Shown: in pieces, positions 25,010-35,339 of the stretch
Numbering within the stretch: the stretch's first letter is position 1
Layout: every line of letters starts with the position of its first letter
Origin: an uncultured Lachnospiraceae bacterium
GTDB taxonomy: Bacteria; Bacillota; Clostridia; Lachnospirales; Lachnospiraceae
Reading direction: 5' to 3'
NCBI GenBank assembly: GCA_900544685.1
Contig: UQWA01000003.1
Location: forward strand, 1 to 64,000
DNA: 64,000 nucleotides
Notes under the pieces: generated by a model
Seen by the model: the letters and a program-made list of their open reading frames with translations, nothing else
Databases searched by the model: none
What the model was told of the DNA's origin: nothing
Translations under genes and position numbers: made by a program

Positions 25010-27928
25010 TCAGTCGGTACGTACTCCGGAAATCGTTCCATCATATACGGAAGCATGTCCGGTAATCAGTGTATCCTTGTCAGCCAGATCATAAATATAA
25101 CGGATCATGTCTTTGGCAAGCAAAGATGCATTGGCAGATGTATAACCGTTGGTAATACGGCAGGCAATGGCAACCTCCGGATTATCATAAGGTGCATAAC
25201 CGATAAACAGAGCGTGGCTTGGTACACCTGTTTCTTCGGCGGTACCGGTCTTACCCGCCATATCGATCTCAATATCCTGCCAGTAGGTATTCTGCTTGAT
25301 CATCTGATTCATACCGGTATGAATGGTATTCCACAGACTGTCTGTAGCTTCCACTGTGTCATGAATCACGGGTTCTTTTTCCATAATTGTACGTCCGGTA
25401 GAGTCTGTAATCTTATCAATCAAAGTCAAATCGTAACAGGTACCACTGTTGGCGATTGTTGCCGCATAACGGGCAAGCTGTACGGTAGCATAGGCATTAT
25501 TACCCTGTCCCATGGCTGATGGTGCTTCTGCCTGATCAGAGATACGAGGACTGCTCTCATCCATCTCAATCCCTGTTTCCTGGTCAAAGCCAAACATAGA
25601 AGCATATTTTGCCAGCTTGGCAATACCGGTGGCATCATCAGATTCTCCATTGGTTCCACCCAGATTACCGAGACGGACACCCACCGCATTGAAGAAATAG
25701 TTACAGGACTCCTGAATGGCTGTAGCAAGGCTGATCGCCCCATGCATACCGCCACTGGAATGGATCCAGCAATTAATAGGTGGCTTTACATCTTCAAATA
25801 TACCGGTACAGTTGATGGTCTCCGTCTCAGAAATCACACCTTCCATGACGCCGGCAACCGCAGTAACAATCTTATAAGTAGAACCAGGCGCAGTCAGTTC
25901 CTGTGTTGCTTTATTATAGAACGGACTGGACTTATCTGTCACCAGTTCGGAGAAATATTCTTCATCCATATCATTGGCGAGACGATTATTATCATAACCC
26001 GGATAGGAAATACATGCCAGTACATTACCGTTATTCGGGTCTGTGATAACCATAGAACCGGAACAAGGGGACAGTCCCAGAGAGGCCGGTTTGATTTCCA
26101 GATTATAGATCTTTTCTTTAATAAAGTCAAAGGAATAGACACTGCCATCTCCCAGACCCTGATAAGTGGCATCATCTGCTTCCAGAATACCCTGATCATA
26201 GAGAAGCTGGCATTCGATCTGTGGACTTAACTGATCATCTTCAATCATATAACGATAAACTATCTTGCTGAAGTTATTATCGTTTGTCACATATTCTGCA
26301 AGATAATCACACAGGCTGGAAAAGATCTCATCGGTATCCAGAAACTGGGAATCCGTACTGATCTGTGAAATATCCATCCAGTCTTTGGAAATGGCATAGG
26401 TGAGATAATCCCTCAGACTGATATTCTCGTCATTTGTCCATGCAATATAGGTATTATCTGTGGTATCAATGGCGTCTTCACGGATAATGCCCAGTTCTAC
26501 CATGGTGGTATCCAACAGATAAGTGATATATGCCTGCATCTCCTCACTCAATTCATTGTAAGGTTTCGCAGATGCGGATAACAGCTCTGCCTTCAGATCT
26601 GCAAAGAGCTGAGATTTCTTATCAAGGAACATGTTATATACTTTTTTCTCAAGCTCCGTTGCATCATTGGATCTCAGGTGCGAAACACTAAGCACATTAT
26701 TCTCAAATAAAGCATAATATATATCATATACCGGAATAACGATCTCATTGGTACCTACCTGTGTATTATCAAATTCCTTGTAGTCATAGGTATTTTTCCA
26801 TACAATTCCTGCAACGTACTGCTCCAGCAGCTGATAACCGGCTTTCTGCCAGTCTGTCTTCAGAGTCAGATAAATATCATCTCCGGTCTGCGGATCAACC
26901 TGCGAATCCTCTTTTAAGACTTTACCCAGGTTGTTTACATATACTGTCTTTTTACCGTCCACACCCTGGAGTTCTTTTTCATAGTACTGCTCCAGTCCGG
27001 CTTTACCGACAATATCTGTGGTGTCGTATTTGTTTTCACCGGAATCTGCATTCAGAGACTGAATCTCTTCCGCAGAGATCTTACCGGTATATCCAATAAT
27101 ATTGGCATAGTAGAGGCTTTCATTATATACACGAATGGAACTTTCCTCTACATCTACACCAACGTAATAGCCCTTGCTCTCCATCAGGCTGGACATGGAC
27201 TTATCCGAAATATCCTTTGCAATTGTGGTCGAAATGTATTTCTGGTAGTTGTTCTGGTTGATGGCACTTCTCATGGCAATAATCTTAAGTGCATCCTCCT
27301 GAGACAAGGTCTCAGGAAGTCCGTACTGCTCTAATTCTGCTGCTGTATATGGCTTTTCCAGAGATTCAGACACGACTCCAAAGCCATAATCGCCGTCACC
27401 ACCCAGCTCTTTAACCATGTCTTCTGCAGATACGGATTTCTGGTAAGGCTTCATGTCGGCAGGATCCGCCTGCCCGTATACATCGGCGCGGAAACGCAGC
27501 AGATTGGTTCCGCTCTTGGTATATTCGTATTCGCCTGCGTCATTGATCTTAATGGCAAAATCCGTATATACATCATCTCCGTTGGCATACAGGATCTGCA
27601 TAATCTGATAAAGATAACTATTAATGGTCAGGTTCTTCTCCCTGGTGGTCTCATAACTTCCCACATCCTGGAAGGTCACATCATAAGCAAGTTTATTGTA
27701 AGCAAGAAGATTGCCATCACTGTCATAGATGCATCCTCTGGTACTTGGAATCGTGGTCTCTCTTGTGATCTGAAGATTATAGTTATCCTGATAGGATTCG
27801 CCATTAATAATCTGCAGGTCAAACAGTCTGCGGATCAGCACAAATCCCATTAGCACCAGCAAGATGGACAGGATCACTGACCGGGACTGAAAAAATCGTG
27901 AAAGAATTTTCTTAATCTTTTTAAACAA
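25010..27928 (-). CDS. mrdA: Class B penicillin-binding protein 2, enlarged
   Basis: This transpeptidase cross-links side-wall peptidoglycan with RodA. After an N-terminal membrane anchor (about 18-40) come the PBP dimerisation region with RGCIYDSDGNLLAYN (about 64-78) and the transpeptidase domain. Active-site motifs are STYK, SCN and KTGTAEE. At 972 residues it is about 300 longer than typical PBP2. Most of the excess is a Glu/Asp/Tyr-rich segment between about residues 375 and 600, just before the transpeptidase fold (SGSMVITDP). It overlaps mreD by eight bases. Confidence 0.94.
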   Translation of the reverse strand: MFKKIKKILSRFFQSRSVILSILLVLMGFVLIRRLFDLQIINGESYQDNYNLQITRETTIPSTRGCIYDSDGNLLAYNKLAYDVTFQDVGSYETTREKNLTINSYLYQIMQILYANGDDVYTDFAIKINDAGEYEYTKSGTNLLRFRADVYGQADPADMKPYQKSVSAEDMVKELGGDGDYGFGVVSESLEKPYTAAELEQYGLPETLSQEDALKIIAMRSAINQNNYQKYISTTIAKDISDKSMSSLMESKGYYVGVDVEESSIRVYNESLYYANIIGYTGKISAEEIQSLNADSGENKYDTTDIVGKAGLEQYYEKELQGVDGKKTVYVNNLGKVLKEDSQVDPQTGDDIYLTLKTDWQKAGYQLLEQYVAGIVWKNTYDYKEFDNTQVGTNEIVIPVYDIYYALFENNVLSVSHLRSNDATELEKKVYNMFLDKKSQLFADLKAELLSASAKPYNELSEEMQAYITYLLDTTMVELGIIREDAIDTTDNTYIAWTNDENISLRDYLTYAISKDWMDISQISTDSQFLDTDEIFSSLCDYLAEYVTNDNNFSKIVYRYMIEDDQLSPQIECQLLYDQGILEADDATYQGLGDGSVYSFDFIKEKIYNLEIKPASLGLSPCSGSMVITDPNNGNVLACISYPGYDNNRLANDMDEEYFSELVTDKSSPFYNKATQELTAPGSTYKIVTAVAGVMEGVISETETINCTGIFEDVKPPINCWIHSSGGMHGAISLATAIQESCNYFFNAVGVRLGNLGGTNGESDDATGIAKLAKYASMFGFDQETGIEMDESSPRISDQAEAPSAMGQGNNAYATVQLARYAATIANSGTCYDLTLIDKITDSTGRTIMEKEPVIHDTVEATDSLWNTIHTGMNQMIKQNTYWQDIEIDMAGKTGTAEETGVPSHALFIGYAPYDNPEVAIACRITNGYTSANASLLAKDMIRYIYDLADKDTLITGHASVYDGTISGVRTD

Positions 27929-28451
27929 AGCTGTCTACACTCCTTTTTGCTGTCTTCTCAATCTTGTTATTCAAAAAAAGAAAAACGCGATAAAGAACTA
28001 AAGTTACTAAAACGGTATAGATCATTTCCGGAATGATAATCCGCTTTAAATAAAAAAAGAAATCAACTCTCCCCCTCAGAAGAAACTGCAGGGTATATAC
28101 GACCAATCCGTATACAAGATCCCCTGCCGCCGTTAAAAGAACCGGCATCTTCACATCATCATCATAAAAAATCTGATAGCAGTAACCACACAGATATCCG
28201 ATATACATATAAATAAATGCGCGGAAACCTACTACATAATACCCCAGTACCATACACATCATATCCATCAGCAGACCGGAGAAAAATCCGATCAGCATGC
28301 CGGATTTTTTGCCACGCATCAGTCCGAAAGAAACGGTGAAAGAAATCATCAGATTCGGGGTAACAGATGCAATGGAGATTGCAGGCATCAGTGTGCATTG
28401 CAGGATCAGGCATATCACTATCAGAAAGAAAAGACTTATTTTTGTTCTCAT
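27921..28451 (-). CDS. mreD: Rod-shape protein MreD
   Basis: This 176-residue integral membrane protein with five or six hydrophobic segments forms part of the elongasome. Sequence conservation in MreD is low, so the call rests on size, topology and its position between mreC and mrdA. It overlaps mrdA by eight bases. Confidence 0.9.
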   Translation of the reverse strand: MRTKISLFFLIVICLILQCTLMPAISIASVTPNLMISFTVSFGLMRGKKSGMLIGFFSGLLMDMMCMVLGYYVVGFRAFIYMYIGYLCGYCYQIFYDDDVKMPVLLTAAGDLVYGLVVYTLQFLLRGRVDFFFYLKRIIIPEMIYTVLVTLVLYRVFLFLNNKIEKTAKRSVDSFV

Positions 28452-28467
28452 TCTCTTCCCTCCTGCC

Positions 28468-29325
28468 TTATTCTGCCTTCTGTTTCAGATTCTTGATCAC
28501 CAGTACTTCCTTGATATCCTTGAAATCTACCACGGTGGAAACCAGACCGGAGCTGGTCAGGTTATTGGAATCTACACCTATCTCAGAGATATATCCGATC
28601 AGAATACCAGGAAGAAAAATGTCACTGATCTGAGAGGTCACCACTGTGTCCCCCACTTTCGCCTTGGAATTCGGATCATTTAACTTCACCAGACGAACTG
28701 TTCCCTCATCTGTCAGGGAAAGATCCCCTGCAATAATACAGGTATCTTCTGTCTCAGTGATCTGAGCACTTACATTGCTGTAATCATCGATAATGGAACG
28801 GACGGTAGCCCAGTTCGGTCCCACGTCAGTAATGATACCGACCAGTCCGGCACCGGACATCACATTCATATCCACGGCAAGTCCGTCATTGGATCCCTTG
28901 TCAATGGTAAAGGTACTGAACCAGTTAGAACTGTCATCCTTGGAGATCACTCTGGCGCCAACCTTCTCATAAGTCTCATATTTGTGATCCAGTTCGTACA
29001 GATCCCGGAGACTGTTCAGTTCGTCCTTATCCTGAAGAAGCTGTGTATTTTCCACTGTAAGCTGATCCACCTGGCTTTTCAGTTCCTCATTCTGAGTTAC
29101 CAGCTTCAGATTGTCTTCAAAGTAATCCATTTTACCGGAAAACCATCCACCAGCCTGATTGATACCGCTTTGAATCGGTGTCAGCACCACTCCCACTGCA
29201 TCCTTCAGTGGACTGTTGGTAAATTCCATAGCAAAGCTTGCGATAATCATGATGCCGCAGAACAGGGATAAAAAGAATAAGATTAATTTACTTTTGGTGT
29301 GTTCTTCGATTGTGTTTTTTTTCAT
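28468..29325 (-). CDS. mreC: Rod-shape protein MreC
   Basis: This 285-residue bitopic protein has a short cytoplasmic tail and one membrane segment (about 14-33). A coiled coil (about 68-108, rich in Leu, Glu and Lys) leads into an extracellular beta domain (about 115-280). It regulates PBP2-RodA activity. It is 10 bases downstream of the MreB-like gene and 16 upstream of mreD. Confidence 0.93.
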   Translation of the reverse strand: MKKNTIEEHTKSKLILFFLSLFCGIMIIASFAMEFTNSPLKDAVGVVLTPIQSGINQAGGWFSGKMDYFEDNLKLVTQNEELKSQVDQLTVENTQLLQDKDELNSLRDLYELDHKYETYEKVGARVISKDDSSNWFSTFTIDKGSNDGLAVDMNVMSGAGLVGIITDVGPNWATVRSIIDDYSNVSAQITETEDTCIIAGDLSLTDEGTVRLVKLNDPNSKAKVGDTVVTSQISDIFLPGILIGYISEIGVDSNNLTSSGLVSTVVDFKDIKEVLVIKNLKQKAE

Positions 29326-29335
29326 AATAACCCTC

Positions 29336-30361
29336 TTATATAAAACTTGCAGTGAGATCCCGTAGAGAATAGGTATAGTTTTTCACAAGATCCTTCTGAT
29401 TCATAATAACCTGAATACCTCGCATTGTCGTAAGGCCAGGCTCGGAGACAACCGATACAGGTACTCTCACCTGTCTTCGGAAATAGTCTGACAGGTTAAA
29501 AATCATGGCACAGCCGCCAATCAGACAGAAACCGGCTTCCAGAATATCCTGATGGAACTGAGGAGGCAGACGGTCAATCATGCCACGCAGTTCTTCTGCC
29601 ACAGACTGAATCGTACGTTCCATACACATACTCACTGCCATGGAAGTCACTTCAGCCGTTACCGGATGACCGGATACGGTACTGATTCCATAAACAATCA
29701 TGGAATTGGCAGGACCGTCACCTGCATAGGCAAGCGTCATTTTTAAATTCACGGCTGTCTTCTTACCAATATGAATATGATACATACGGCGACACATGGT
29801 AATGATATCTTCATCCAACTGATCCCCGCCAGTCTGCAGAGTCTTGCTCATCAGTATCTTGCCGCCTGCCACTACAGACACTTCTGTAGTGCCGGCTCCC
29901 ATATTCACAAGCATACTGGCTCTTGGCGAATCCATGGATACACCAACGCCAAGGTTATCCGCAATTCCTTTATCAGCCAGATAGATTTTATTTTCCGGCA
30001 CAATACCGCTCAGAACGGTGTAATATGCCCGTTTCTCAACAGCAGAAAGATCCCGCGGTACCGCTATGAAAATAGCAGGACGGCCGGACAGGATAGATTT
30101 ATGTTTTTTTAATAAATGTGACAGAACAATTCCGGCATTCTGGGCTTCGGCAATGGCGCCATGTGCCATCGGACTTCCGGCTTTTACATTTGCCGGTGTC
30201 TTTTCATACATTTCATAGGCAGCGTCTCCTATGGCAATGATTCTTTTCTCATCCCGGATTGCTATCATATTTTTTTCACAGACCGTAATTCGATTTTTTT
30301 TATCACAGATTTTAATGGTATCTGTACCAAAATCTATTCCCAGTGCATGATTGAATGCCAT
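29336..30361 (-). CDS. mreB: Divergent MreB-like actin homologue
   Basis: This 341-residue actin-fold protein is in the mreBCD position. Phosphate loop 1 (IDFGTDTIKI, about 9-18) and phosphate loop 2 (MGAGTTEVSVV) are kept. The segment that reads IEEPMAAAIG in typical MreB, containing the Glu needed for ATP hydrolysis, reads LADKGIADNLG here. The protein is also poor in the other conserved MreB blocks. It may bind nucleotide without normal hydrolysis, or be a specialised paralogue. A second, canonical mreB elsewhere in the genome is possible. Confidence 0.85.
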   Translation of the reverse strand: MAFNHALGIDFGTDTIKICDKKNRITVCEKNMIAIRDEKRIIAIGDAAYEMYEKTPANVKAGSPMAHGAIAEAQNAGIVLSHLLKKHKSILSGRPAIFIAVPRDLSAVEKRAYYTVLSGIVPENKIYLADKGIADNLGVGVSMDSPRASMLVNMGAGTTEVSVVAGGKILMSKTLQTGGDQLDEDIITMCRRMYHIHIGKKTAVNLKMTLAYAGDGPANSMIVYGISTVSGHPVTAEVTSMAVSMCMERTIQSVAEELRGMIDRLPPQFHQDILEAGFCLIGGCAMIFNLSDYFRRQVRVPVSVVSEPGLTTMRGIQVIMNQKDLVKNYTYSLRDLTASFI

Positions 30362-30382
30362 TTTTTACCCCTTGCATATTCG

Positions 30383-31096
30383 TTAGGATACCTCTGATTC
30401 TTCATTAGCAGCCAGTGTATGATGTTCACAGAAGCTGTAGTAACACCGATCCCCAAGAATGATATGATCCATCATGGGAATCCCCATAATCTGACCTGCC
30501 TCATTCATACGTTCTGTAATGCGGAAGTCCTCCGGGCTTGGCGTCGCATCACCGCTTGGATGATTATGCAACAGGACGATATAAGCTGCCCGGTTCTGCA
30601 AAGCTTCCAGATACACCTCCCGTGGCGTGATTAAAGACTGGTTCACAGTACCCTTTGTAATAATTTTATCCCCTAACAGATGTCCCTTTGTATCAAAGGA
30701 CATCACAAATACATGTTCCTGATCGCAGTGCTGGAAATCTTCCATATAATACTCTGCAATCTCCAGTGCACTCGTAAAAAGGTGCTTTCTGGAAACCCCG
30801 GATTTGGCAATTCGCCTTGAAAGTTCTGCAATACACTTAATCTGTGTCGCTTTCACTCTGCCAATGCCGCGGATTTGGCACAATTCAGGAATGCTGATTC
30901 GATAAAGACCAGACAGATCGTATCCTCCGGTCTTTTGTAATACTTCGCATGCCAGATCTACGGATGTGCTTCCATCCGTACCTGTTCGTAAAATGACAGC
31001 CAGCAATTCTGCATCGCTTAACGATTCACAGCCATATTTGCTGCATTTTTCATAAGGACGCTGATCTGCAGGCATCTCTTTCATTGTATATTTCAT
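30383..31096 (-). CDS. radC: RadC-family JAB/MPN domain protein
   Basis: The 237-residue protein has an N-terminal helix-hairpin-helix region (about 55-90, GIGRVKATQIKCIAEL). A C-terminal JAB/MPN metalloprotease-like domain has the metal site HNHPSGDATPSPED. The family name RadC comes from DNA repair, but that role has been withdrawn for Escherichia coli, so the function remains unclear. It precedes the mreBCD genes, as in many Gram-positives. Confidence 0.93.
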   Translation of the reverse strand: MKYTMKEMPADQRPYEKCSKYGCESLSDAELLAVILRTGTDGSTSVDLACEVLQKTGGYDLSGLYRISIPELCQIRGIGRVKATQIKCIAELSRRIAKSGVSRKHLFTSALEIAEYYMEDFQHCDQEHVFVMSFDTKGHLLGDKIITKGTVNQSLITPREVYLEALQNRAAYIVLLHNHPSGDATPSPEDFRITERMNEAGQIMGIPMMDHIILGDRCYYSFCEHHTLAANEESEVS

Positions 31097-31179
31097 ATCA
31101 TTTTTTGAATTTCCGGCGCAATATCAGAATTCAAAAACAATATTATCATAAACCCTATCAAAAGTATAGGTTCGATTCC

Positions 31180-32769
31180 TTAAAATTTTCTGTATTTTTT
31201 GATAATGCTTTCCGCAACTTTTAATCCATCCATGGCGGCAGATGTGATGCCTCCGGCATATCCGGCGCCCTCTCCGCATGGATACAGCCCATCCAGGCTG
31301 GCAGTAAACTGATCTCCTCTCAGGATACGTACCGGGGAAGAAGTTCTGGATTCCACACCGGAAAATACTGCATCCGGTCTGGAAAATCCCTTTATCTGCC
31401 GTTCAAATCCTTTTACGCCTTCGATCAGAGAATCACTTAAAAATTGTGGAAGAACACTTCTCAGATTCGTAAGCTGATAACTGCCCTTGATACAAGGCGT
31501 CACATCTCCCAGACCGGAAGAAGCCCTGTTTTCACAGAAGTCTCCAAAAAGCTGAATCGGAACATGTCCGTTTCCTGCCTGAAAAGCCAGTTTTTCCAAA
31601 TCTCGCTGAAATTCAATGCCTCCTAGGATCCCTTCATGTCCGAAGTCCTCCGGTGTAACTGTAACGATCATGGCACTGTTGGCATTTTTACTGTCCCTGG
31701 CGTGGTAACTCATACCGTTTACTGCCAAATGTCCCTTTTCAGAAGAAGCGTTTACTACATAGCCGCCTGGACACATACAGAAGGAATAGACTCCTCTTCC
31801 GTTTGAAAGCTTTCTGGTCACTTTATAGTTGGCGGCCCCCAGAAGATCCGGATAATTTGCGCCATACTGATCCTGATTAATCATTTCCTGTGGATGTTCA
31901 ATACGCAGTCCCACGGCAAAGGATTTTGGCTGCATCAGAATTTGGTGTCTATTCAACATGGCAAAGGTATCTCTTGCGCTGTGACCGATGGCAAGCACCA
32001 GAGCTTCACATGGAATCTCTTCTATTTCATTGACGGTTACGGAACAGATCTGTCCGTTCTTTTGTTTCAAATCCGTCACTTTTGCACCGAAACGCACTTC
32101 TCCGCCCAGGGTAAGAATTTCTTCCCGCAGATGGCGGATGACATCTCTTAATACATCTGTTCCGATGTGGGGCTTATTCACGTAGAGAATATCGGGATCA
32201 GCACCCGCTTTCACAAAATTCTCCAGTACATAATGATTCCGTCCACAGTTGTCTTTTACCAGTGTGTTCAGCTTTCCATCTGAAAAGGTACCGGCACCGC
32301 CTTCTCCGAACTGAATGTTCGATTCGGTGTTTAGAATGCCTGTATTCCAGAACTTTTCTACGGCAGCAGTTCGATGATCTACATCTTCCCCTCCTTCCAG
32401 CACCAGAGGGCGGTAGCCCGCTCTTGCAAGAAGCAGTGCACAGAACAGTCCCGCCGGTCCAAAACCGACAATAACCGGGCGGCTGGAGAGTGAAATGCTT
32501 CCACTTTCCGGAATCTGGTAAGGCGTTTCAGTCACCTGCGAAACCATAAGGTTCGTTTTTTTCTTCAAAAGCGGCTGTTCTTTTGTCAAAGTAAGGTCTA
32601 CCGTCAGTACATAATATAATTCTGGCTTTTTGCGGGCATCCAGTGACTGCTTGCGTACTTTCAGTTCTTTGATCTCTGATGAGGGAATCTTCAGTTTTCT
32701 GGATAGTTCCTTTTTCAGATATGCTTCATCGTAGGTTAACGGTACTTTTAACTGTTGTATTCTAAGCAT
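31180..32769 (-). CDS. FAD-dependent oxidoreductase of unknown substrate
   Basis: The 529-residue protein has an N-terminal domain of about 85 residues ahead of the FAD-binding Rossmann fold (VIVGFGPAGLFCALLLARAG). A C-terminal FAD-closing motif, CGEGAGYAGGITSAAMDGLK, matches the family of NAD(P)/FAD-dependent dehydrogenases widely annotated only generally. I chose ATG 32769 (MLRIQQL) because AAAGGAGAA is ideally spaced; it overlaps the next gene by eight bases. The substrate is unknown. Confidence 0.85.
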   Translation of the reverse strand: MLRIQQLKVPLTYDEAYLKKELSRKLKIPSSEIKELKVRKQSLDARKKPELYYVLTVDLTLTKEQPLLKKKTNLMVSQVTETPYQIPESGSISLSSRPVIVGFGPAGLFCALLLARAGYRPLVLEGGEDVDHRTAAVEKFWNTGILNTESNIQFGEGGAGTFSDGKLNTLVKDNCGRNHYVLENFVKAGADPDILYVNKPHIGTDVLRDVIRHLREEILTLGGEVRFGAKVTDLKQKNGQICSVTVNEIEEIPCEALVLAIGHSARDTFAMLNRHQILMQPKSFAVGLRIEHPQEMINQDQYGANYPDLLGAANYKVTRKLSNGRGVYSFCMCPGGYVVNASSEKGHLAVNGMSYHARDSKNANSAMIVTVTPEDFGHEGILGGIEFQRDLEKLAFQAGNGHVPIQLFGDFCENRASSGLGDVTPCIKGSYQLTNLRSVLPQFLSDSLIEGVKGFERQIKGFSRPDAVFSGVESRTSSPVRILRGDQFTASLDGLYPCGEGAGYAGGITSAAMDGLKVAESIIKKYRKF

Positions 32770-34003
32770 GCTGTTCTCCTTTTCCGGCACAGTGTATTCC
32801 GGCAACATAACCGGTAGACCATGCCCACTGCAGATTGTAGCCGCCACAAATACCATCCACATCCAGCAGTTCTCCGGTAAGATATAATCCGTGGCAGATT
32901 TTAGATTCCATAGTTTCCGGGTTCACCTCATCGGTAGACACGCCTCCGGCGCAGACCTGTGCCTGATCAAAGGAACGGGTTCCGGTAACGGAGATGGAAA
33001 GCTGCTTGATGGCATGGCATACTTCCTGCAGTTTTTCCGCATCCGGTCTGACCGATGTTTTTTTAATCTGACACAATTCCAGTATAACAGGAATCATTTT
33101 TTTCGGAATGATACCGGTCAGGGCATCCGTGATGGATTCTTCCGGAATCTTCTTTTCCAACAATTCAAACAAAGTCTCTTCTTTCACAGATGGCAGGCAG
33201 TCAATCTGAACCCGCACCTTACTGCCTTGCTGCAGTGCATATGCCGCATACCGGCTTAACTGGAAAACCACAATACCTGAGATCCCATATTCTGTCCACT
33301 GCAATTCCCCGGATTCAGTATAGACTGCTGTGCAGTGATCGTTTTTATCTGTGATATTCATGGTGATATCAGCTCTGGTACGAAGTCCTGCCAGCTTTTT
33401 TACGAATCCTTCTCTGCATTTCAGCGGAACAAGTGCCGGAAACGGCTGGATAATCGTATGCCCTGCCAGCTTTGCCAGTTCATAGCCACTGCCGTCTGAT
33501 CCGGTTGCAGGAACCGATCTGGAACCACAGGCAAGGATGACTGTATCCGCTTCATAATGCCATGTCTCCGTATATACCTGCCAGTGCCCACCAGTCTGTT
33601 CCATACGTACTACTTTTTCCTGACATTTTAATTTGATACGAAGCTTCTGAACTTCCAGTACCAGGCGGTCAACAACAGAAGACGCCTGATCGGTCAGCGG
33701 ATAGACTCCACTCCCACGCTTTTGCAGAAGAAGTCCCATTTCTTCAAAAAAAGCCATGGTTTTTTTCTCATCAAACTGTGCATACACCTGCTGCCAGAAG
33801 GAAAGATTCCCCCCACGGTAGCAGTCTTTTCTGGAAAAATCCAGATTGGTAAGATTACATCTTCCATTTCCTGTCATCAAAAGTTTTTTGGCAGGTTTCT
33901 CCATAGCTTCGAGAATGGTAACCTGTGCCCCCTCTCTGGCAGCAATAATGGCTGTCATCAGTCCGGAAGCACCAGCACCGATTACAATTACTGATTTCAT
34001 CAT
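32762..34003 (-). CDS. BaiN/YhiN-like flavoprotein
   Basis: This 413-residue FAD protein belongs to the HI0933/YhiN family, sometimes named BaiN or aminoacetone oxidase. The FAD motif VIVIGAGASGLMTA is at the start, followed by the family signature GNGRCNLTN. A C-terminal motif GICGGYNLQWAWSTG closes the FAD site. Members have been linked to bile-acid or peptidoglycan-related redox steps, but the substrate is not settled. It is coupled to the downstream flavoprotein by an eight-base overlap. Confidence 0.88.
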   Translation of the reverse strand: MMKSVIVIGAGASGLMTAIIAAREGAQVTILEAMEKPAKKLLMTGNGRCNLTNLDFSRKDCYRGGNLSFWQQVYAQFDEKKTMAFFEEMGLLLQKRGSGVYPLTDQASSVVDRLVLEVQKLRIKLKCQEKVVRMEQTGGHWQVYTETWHYEADTVILACGSRSVPATGSDGSGYELAKLAGHTIIQPFPALVPLKCREGFVKKLAGLRTRADITMNITDKNDHCTAVYTESGELQWTEYGISGIVVFQLSRYAAYALQQGSKVRVQIDCLPSVKEETLFELLEKKIPEESITDALTGIIPKKMIPVILELCQIKKTSVRPDAEKLQEVCHAIKQLSISVTGTRSFDQAQVCAGGVSTDEVNPETMESKICHGLYLTGELLDVDGICGGYNLQWAWSTGYVAGIHCAGKGEQHA

Positions 34004-34009
34004 TTTCCT

Positions 34010-35314
34010 TTATACGGTTACTTTTGAAAGGTCTACAAGGTTACGTTCTTTCATGCGCTGCAAGGATTTTAAAATACCAAGCTTTGCATGCTGCCAGGTC
34101 AGTCCTCCCTGGAAGTACACGGCATATGGCGGCTTAATTGGACCATCTGCACTTAATTCAATAGAAGATCCCTGAATGAAAGCACCTGCTGCCATGATCA
34201 CATCACTGTCATATCCTGGCATTGCCCATGGTTCCGGTGTGACATAGCTGTCTACCGGTGCAGCTGCCTGAATACCTTCACAAAAAGCAATCACACCTTC
34301 CGGATAACCGAATTCCACAGCCTGTATAATATCGTGACGGCTCTCTGATCCGTTTGGGATCACATGAAAGCCCAGTTTTTCATAAATATTGGCAGCAAAA
34401 ATAGCGCCCTTTAATGCTCCGCCAACGACGGTCGGTGCAAGAAATAATCCCTGAAAAAAGTCTTTGTTTACGCCAAGGGATGCTCCCACTTCTTTTCCAA
34501 GACCAGGGGATGTGAGACGGTAAGCACAGTTTTCAATGCAGGCATTGGTTCCTGCGATATAACCGCCGATCGGTGCAAGTCCGCCTCCCGGATTCTTGAT
34601 AAGAGAACCTACTACCATGTCAGCACCAAAATCACTTGGCTCCATGGTTTCAACAAATTCACCATAGCAGTTATCTACCATGACGATGATATCTGAACGG
34701 ATGGATTTCACATACTGAATGGCTTCTGCAATCTTTTTTACAGAAAGAGACGGACGTGTCTGATAGCCTTTGGATCTCTGGATCTCCACCAGTTTCGTTT
34801 TGTCAGAGATAGCCTTTTTAATGCCTTCCAGATCAAATTCGCCTTCCGGAGTCAGATCTACCTGAGAGTAGGTAATACCATATTCTGCCAGAGAACCATT
34901 TGACGGACGGATACCGATCACTTCTTCCAGCGTATCATATGGCTTACCGGAGATCGAGATCATCTCATCTCCCGGACGTAAATTTCCTGCAAGAGCAAGC
35001 GCCAGTGCATGGGTACCACAGGTGATCTGCGGGCGGACAAGTGCTGCTTCTGTATGGAAAACGGCTGCGTAGACAGCTTCCAGTGTCTCTCTTCCAAGGT
35101 CGTTATATCCATAACCTGTGCTGCCCTGAAAACATTCCGCACTTACACGGCATTTCTGCATGGCACTGATGACCTTTAACTGATTGTATTCGGTAACTGT
35201 ATCGATCTGGTCGAAACGGTCTTTTAACGCTGCTTCGATTGCAGTACCGAAGTCACAGACGTCTTTGTCTACGCCCAGTTCCTGATACATATTGCTTATG
35301 GTATCTGTATTCAT
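34010..35314 (-). CDS. PLP-dependent methionine gamma-lyase-family protein
   Basis: This 434-residue fold-type I PLP enzyme is of the family labelled aluminium-resistance protein or methionine gamma-lyase family (YnbB in Bacillus). The PLP lysine is in VVGSLIKNPGGG, and the Asp in VMVDNCYGEF binds the ring nitrogen. The true reaction is unproven; a Cys/Met-related lyase is likely. It lies directly after miaA in the operon, the same order as hfq/ynbB regions of other Firmicutes. Confidence 0.88.
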   Translation of the reverse strand: MNTDTISNMYQELGVDKDVCDFGTAIEAALKDRFDQIDTVTEYNQLKVISAMQKCRVSAECFQGSTGYGYNDLGRETLEAVYAAVFHTEAALVRPQITCGTHALALALAGNLRPGDEMISISGKPYDTLEEVIGIRPSNGSLAEYGITYSQVDLTPEGEFDLEGIKKAISDKTKLVEIQRSKGYQTRPSLSVKKIAEAIQYVKSIRSDIIVMVDNCYGEFVETMEPSDFGADMVVGSLIKNPGGGLAPIGGYIAGTNACIENCAYRLTSPGLGKEVGASLGVNKDFFQGLFLAPTVVGGALKGAIFAANIYEKLGFHVIPNGSESRHDIIQAVEFGYPEGVIAFCEGIQAAAPVDSYVTPEPWAMPGYDSDVIMAAGAFIQGSSIELSADGPIKPPYAVYFQGGLTWQHAKLGILKSLQRMKERNLVDLSKVTV

Positions 35315-35339
35315 AATGTTCTCCTCTTTCTCGTAGATT

